From Welwitschia mirabilis (lineage: Eukaryota > Gnetophyta > Gnetopsida > Welwitschiales): a DNA stretch of 21,944 nucleotides. Every line of letters begins with the position of its first letter. Within the stretch, counting starts at the first letter, position 1. This document shows, piece by piece, positions 19,638 through 21,944 of this stretch. A program made the translations under genes and the position numbers. Below the pieces are notes generated by a model, which saw only the letters and a list, made by a program, of their open reading frames with translations, was not told where the DNA came from and made no database searches. The stretch is from assembly GCA_051453625.1 (NCBI GenBank), contig JBOZIK010000001.1, forward strand, positions 130,856,504-130,878,447. The letters run 5' to 3'.

Positions 19638-20552
19638 TACTATGAGTGCTTCCTTCATGTGTCTGGTACAGGAATTAATCCATCTCAGATATGAAAGGGT
19701 CTCATCACAAGAGGCTTCCTTTAGAGAGGGAGACTTTGAGGATTTCTTAGAGGGGGAAAAGATATGCATATGGGATAAGGTTGCACACCCAATAGATTCC
19801 ATAGGTTGTAGGGTCTCCAGTTTCGAATGAAAGGTAACACAAAAATGACAGCACAAACTTATGATAAGTACAGAGTAGGGTAATGCCCTAGTCCTGTGGT
19901 ACTCTAGCTGTGAGACTATATTCTTCAGTATAATGGCAGGGGTATCTATAGAATACTCAGTCCTTACTAAACACATTAAATAGGCTCTATATCAGGAGGC
20001 CTTATCATGATACCTAGCTAAAGGTAAGAAATTATAGATAAAAATCAAGTGAAGAAAATAGTATTTTGGTGTCAACAAGGAGAAAAAGTGTGCTTCCAAG
20101 AGTACACCTTCCATAGATCTCTTTGGTATAGCAAGCTTATCTTTCATGGCGTCTCAAAGAGGTCAAAACTCTTCATAGTTAACCCTGGGAAGATCAGTAA
20201 GCTTGAAAATGATATTTGCTATTATTCTCAGCCGCTTCCCAAAAATGAGGGTTCCAAGGATTCTGAAGTCACGATCATAAGAAGCATTACAATAAAACAT
20301 CTGAGTGAGAAATGGATAAGCAGAGCTAGAAACATTTAAAAAGTAATCAAGATCTTGATTTCTCAGGAGTTGAATGACTTCCCTGAGCTCTTTAAGCTCT
20401 GATGTTGATATAAACTGCTCCTAGTACACTAGTTTCTTCTCAGACTTTTCTAAGAACTTTTCTTTATCTTCCTCAAACATCACCTAGTAGAAGATAGTAG
20501 GATCCCTTAAAGGTGCTTCCTTCACTCTCCTCCTAAATAAGCTTTTAGCCAT
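19638..20552 (-). pseudogene. Plant transposon-associated protein, decayed N-terminal copy 2
   Basis: The ATG is at 20,552-20,550 (MAKSLFRRRVKEAPLRDPTI). From there one single frame runs 305 codons to the gap with no frameshift but with stops at codons 23 (TAG), 44 (TAG), 130 (TGA), 133 (TGA) and 187 (TGA). The order is a basic start, then a charged helix-rich segment (FEEDKEKFLEKSEKKL), SSAYPFLTQMFYCN, the IDTPAIILKNIVSQLEYHRT block, then ALPYSVLIISLCCHF and a Ser/Lys-rich segment. The layout 'YPxLxxxFYxN ... LPxxIxxNI ... LPYxxLIT' resembles PF20167-like plant transposon proteins. I chose this start because it follows a TATA box and an untranslated leader, and the region upstream is not open. 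The gap removes its C-terminus. Confidence 0.68.
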
Positions 20553-20691
20553 TTGAAAGACTTTAAAAATAAGAAAACTGAGAGAGAAACATTAGATCTG
20601 AAAGCAAATATCTAGATCTGGAAGAAAGAGCTCTATATCTAAGAGATGGAAAAGACTAGAACACAAAAAAAATCAATTTAGGGTCCTCTTT

Positions 20692-20700
20692 CTTTTATAG
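20692..20700 (-). promoter_or_regulatory. TATA box upstream of copy 2
   Basis: The minus strand reads GTCTATAAAAGAAAGAGGAC. CTATAAAAG is a good plant TATA box, lying 140 bases before the ATG at 20,552. Transcription would start near 20,662-20,667, leaving a leader of about 110 bases. No primer-binding site is visible between the TATA box and the ATG, so this could be a gene-type promoter or an old LTR U3 region. Confidence 0.4.
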
Positions 20701-21364
20701 ACTATTAAAATAAAGCATAATGAAGAAAGAAATCAAGTCCATCGATGGTACTTCCACACTATAATCCGTCAGATCCAGTCGACTGCTAAATATTCCAGTT
20801 GATCCATTAAGATGCAGGTCTACAGTACTAAAAGAGGTCTAGGTGACTGGAAAGGTATAAAAGGTCAAATTATACACATTCCATTTTTATTAAACGGGCA
20901 TAGGCTCCGCGATTATAAAGCCTTTCCACCATTTCTTCATTGGAAATGACTAAAGGGTCTAAAAACCAAAAAAAAAAATTCTAGATCCTCCTCTTAGATT
21001 AGGAAGGAATCCATGGCTTGTACCTATATAACCATAGTTGGGGTAGTTACAGGAAAAGTATGCGGGCAGTTAAAGCTATAGGCTCATGAGTTATTCTATA
21101 TAGTAGTACACGGGTACCGGGTTGGATAACCCAACATAGCATTTCCAGAGGGGAAATAGAGATAGAGAAATCGACCACATCTGGTTGACCGAATCATGGA
21201 TCTGGTCAATCATCCTGCAATTAACTAAAGGATGGTGAGTGAATCCCCAATTCTTTTTTGTGATTGATAAGTAAATTTAGAAATAGGATGTTACATCAGA
21301 ATTTTCTAAAAAATGTTTAGATTTATTAAAAGTTAGGCTAATGTTTCCTTTTTACATATCATAG
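20701..21364. other. Non-coding region with CTGGTYGAC-type words and short open pieces
   Basis: Words related to the 17,540-18,020 cluster occur at 20,768-20,800 (CCAGTCGACTG, CCAGTTGATCC) and 21,170-21,215 (CTGGTTGACCG, CTGGTCAATC). On the plus strand a TATAAAAGG at 20,863-20,871 precedes an ATG at 20,946 with MTKGSKNQKKKF and a stop; a continuation in another frame is fairly open (RKESMACTYITIVGVVTGKV). This might be the remnant of a second, divergent reading frame, but no family is recognised. Confidence 0.35.
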
Positions 21365-21944
21365 TTCATATTATTTTAACTGATTGATCAAATAAGTATC
21401 TATTCTATAGATATTATCTACTCACTTTGTAGTAAATATAGTAATATTTGTTTTTGCTTCTACAACTTTACATTTTAATTTTCTAAAAATTACTTTGTAA
21501 CCTTTATCACATAATTGACTAATGCTCAATAAGTTATGTTTCAAACCATTTACATAAAGCACATAATTGAGTTTAAACAACTTACCTCCCTTGATGCAAC
21601 ATGTACCTTCTACTTTGTCTCTTCATTGTTTCAAAAATAACTTCTTTTCCATTTTTACTTCTTAGGTGATAAATGTTTAATCTTTCTCTAGAAATATGTC
21701 TTAAGCATCCACTATCTAGACACTAACTGTTTGTACTTGATCCTCTAAGAGCTATTTGTGTTAAAAAAATTTTGAGATTGTTAGCTCTAACTCACTTAGT
21801 ATTATTAGACTTAGGTGGTACACTTCTCTTAGGAATAAATTTAAATGGTAAAGTATTTACAGATTCTAAGAAAAATATTAATTGTCTAATTTTGCAAAAA
21901 AAGACTTTGAATGACCAAATTTACCATAAAAGTTACATGAAAGT
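21365..21944 (-). pseudogene. Decayed Ty1/copia gag-pol fragment (zinc knuckle, protease, pre-integrase)
   Basis: On the minus strand, starting at the window edge, the blocks are in family order. CNFYGKFGHSKSFFAKL is a gag CCHC knuckle with two cysteines replaced by Tyr and Phe. CLDSGCLRHIS matches the copia protease active site 'DSGCSRHM', with DSG preserved at 21,708-21,716. NGKEVIF resembles 'GGxVxFGDN'. LYVNGLKHNLLSISQLCDKG at 21,500-21,559 is a near-perfect GAG-pre-integrase motif. VDNIYRID follows after a TGA in the position of an expected Arg (CGA). Several shifts and stops make it inactive. It continues beyond the window and stops being recognisable at about 21,365, before the integrase catalytic core. 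Confidence 0.88.

Noticed and set aside
19642-20339. Plus-strand open frames opposite the transposon-protein copies
   Set aside because: The minus-strand reading is conserved between the two copies with family-like blocks; the plus-strand frames are shadows.
1-21944. tRNA, rRNA or other structured RNA genes
   Set aside because: None was noticed by eye. The only tRNA-related sequence seen is the retrotransposon primer-binding site at 8,165-8,183.

Overview
This window looks like nuclear DNA from a flowering plant. It is very AT-rich, contains three runs of N, and consists mostly of old, decayed retrotransposons. I see no intact protein-coding gene, tRNA, rRNA or CRISPR array. Several plant-type retroelement lineages can be recognised from short conserved peptide blocks and terminal signals. 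The species cannot be named from the sequence.

Layout. (1) About 1-10,828 has the outline of one minus-strand Ty3/gypsy chromovirus-like element. A partial 3' LTR (1-1,210) adjoins a purine tract and a broken chromodomain (1,211-1,500). A tRNA-Met-type primer site (8,165-8,183) adjoins a second, longer LTR copy (about 8,186-10,828). Between them, where gag-pol should be, I find only non-TE material: unrecognised coding-like pieces, a 342-bp hAT-type MITE (5,895-6,236) and a broken type 2C protein phosphatase (about 6,955-7,610, minus). This is either an LTR element carrying captured host sequence or host sequence caught between two independent insertions. (2) After a 100-N gap, 11,290-12,690 (+) is a decayed Tat-lineage Ty3/gypsy RT-RNase H. 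It is followed by an (ATT)n microsatellite and a third, truncated LTR copy (12,846-13,077). (3) 13,085-15,660 (+) is a decayed Athila-lineage Ty3/gypsy pol running protease-RT-RNase H-integrase, cut by another 100-N gap. (4) 15,761-16,660 holds nothing I can identify with confidence. (5) 16,661-18,228 (-) looks like a roughly 1.56-kb LTR plus polypurine tract, possibly Ty1/copia. It contains a 33-bp tandem array and many CTGGTYGAC-like words. (6) 18,732-20,552 (-) holds two overlapping copies of a plant transposon-associated protein, both full of stops, on either side of a 137-N gap; a TATA box lies upstream of the ATG. (7) 21,365-21,944 (-) is a decayed Ty1/copia gag-protease-pre-integrase fragment.

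The genes do not work together as a pathway. What stands out is the chimeric architecture of the first 10.8 kb, nonsense codons shared between the two copies in region 6, very strong CpG scarcity in the retroelements compared with the 5.9-7.6 kb island, and homologous sequence on both sides of two gaps, which may be biological or an assembly effect.
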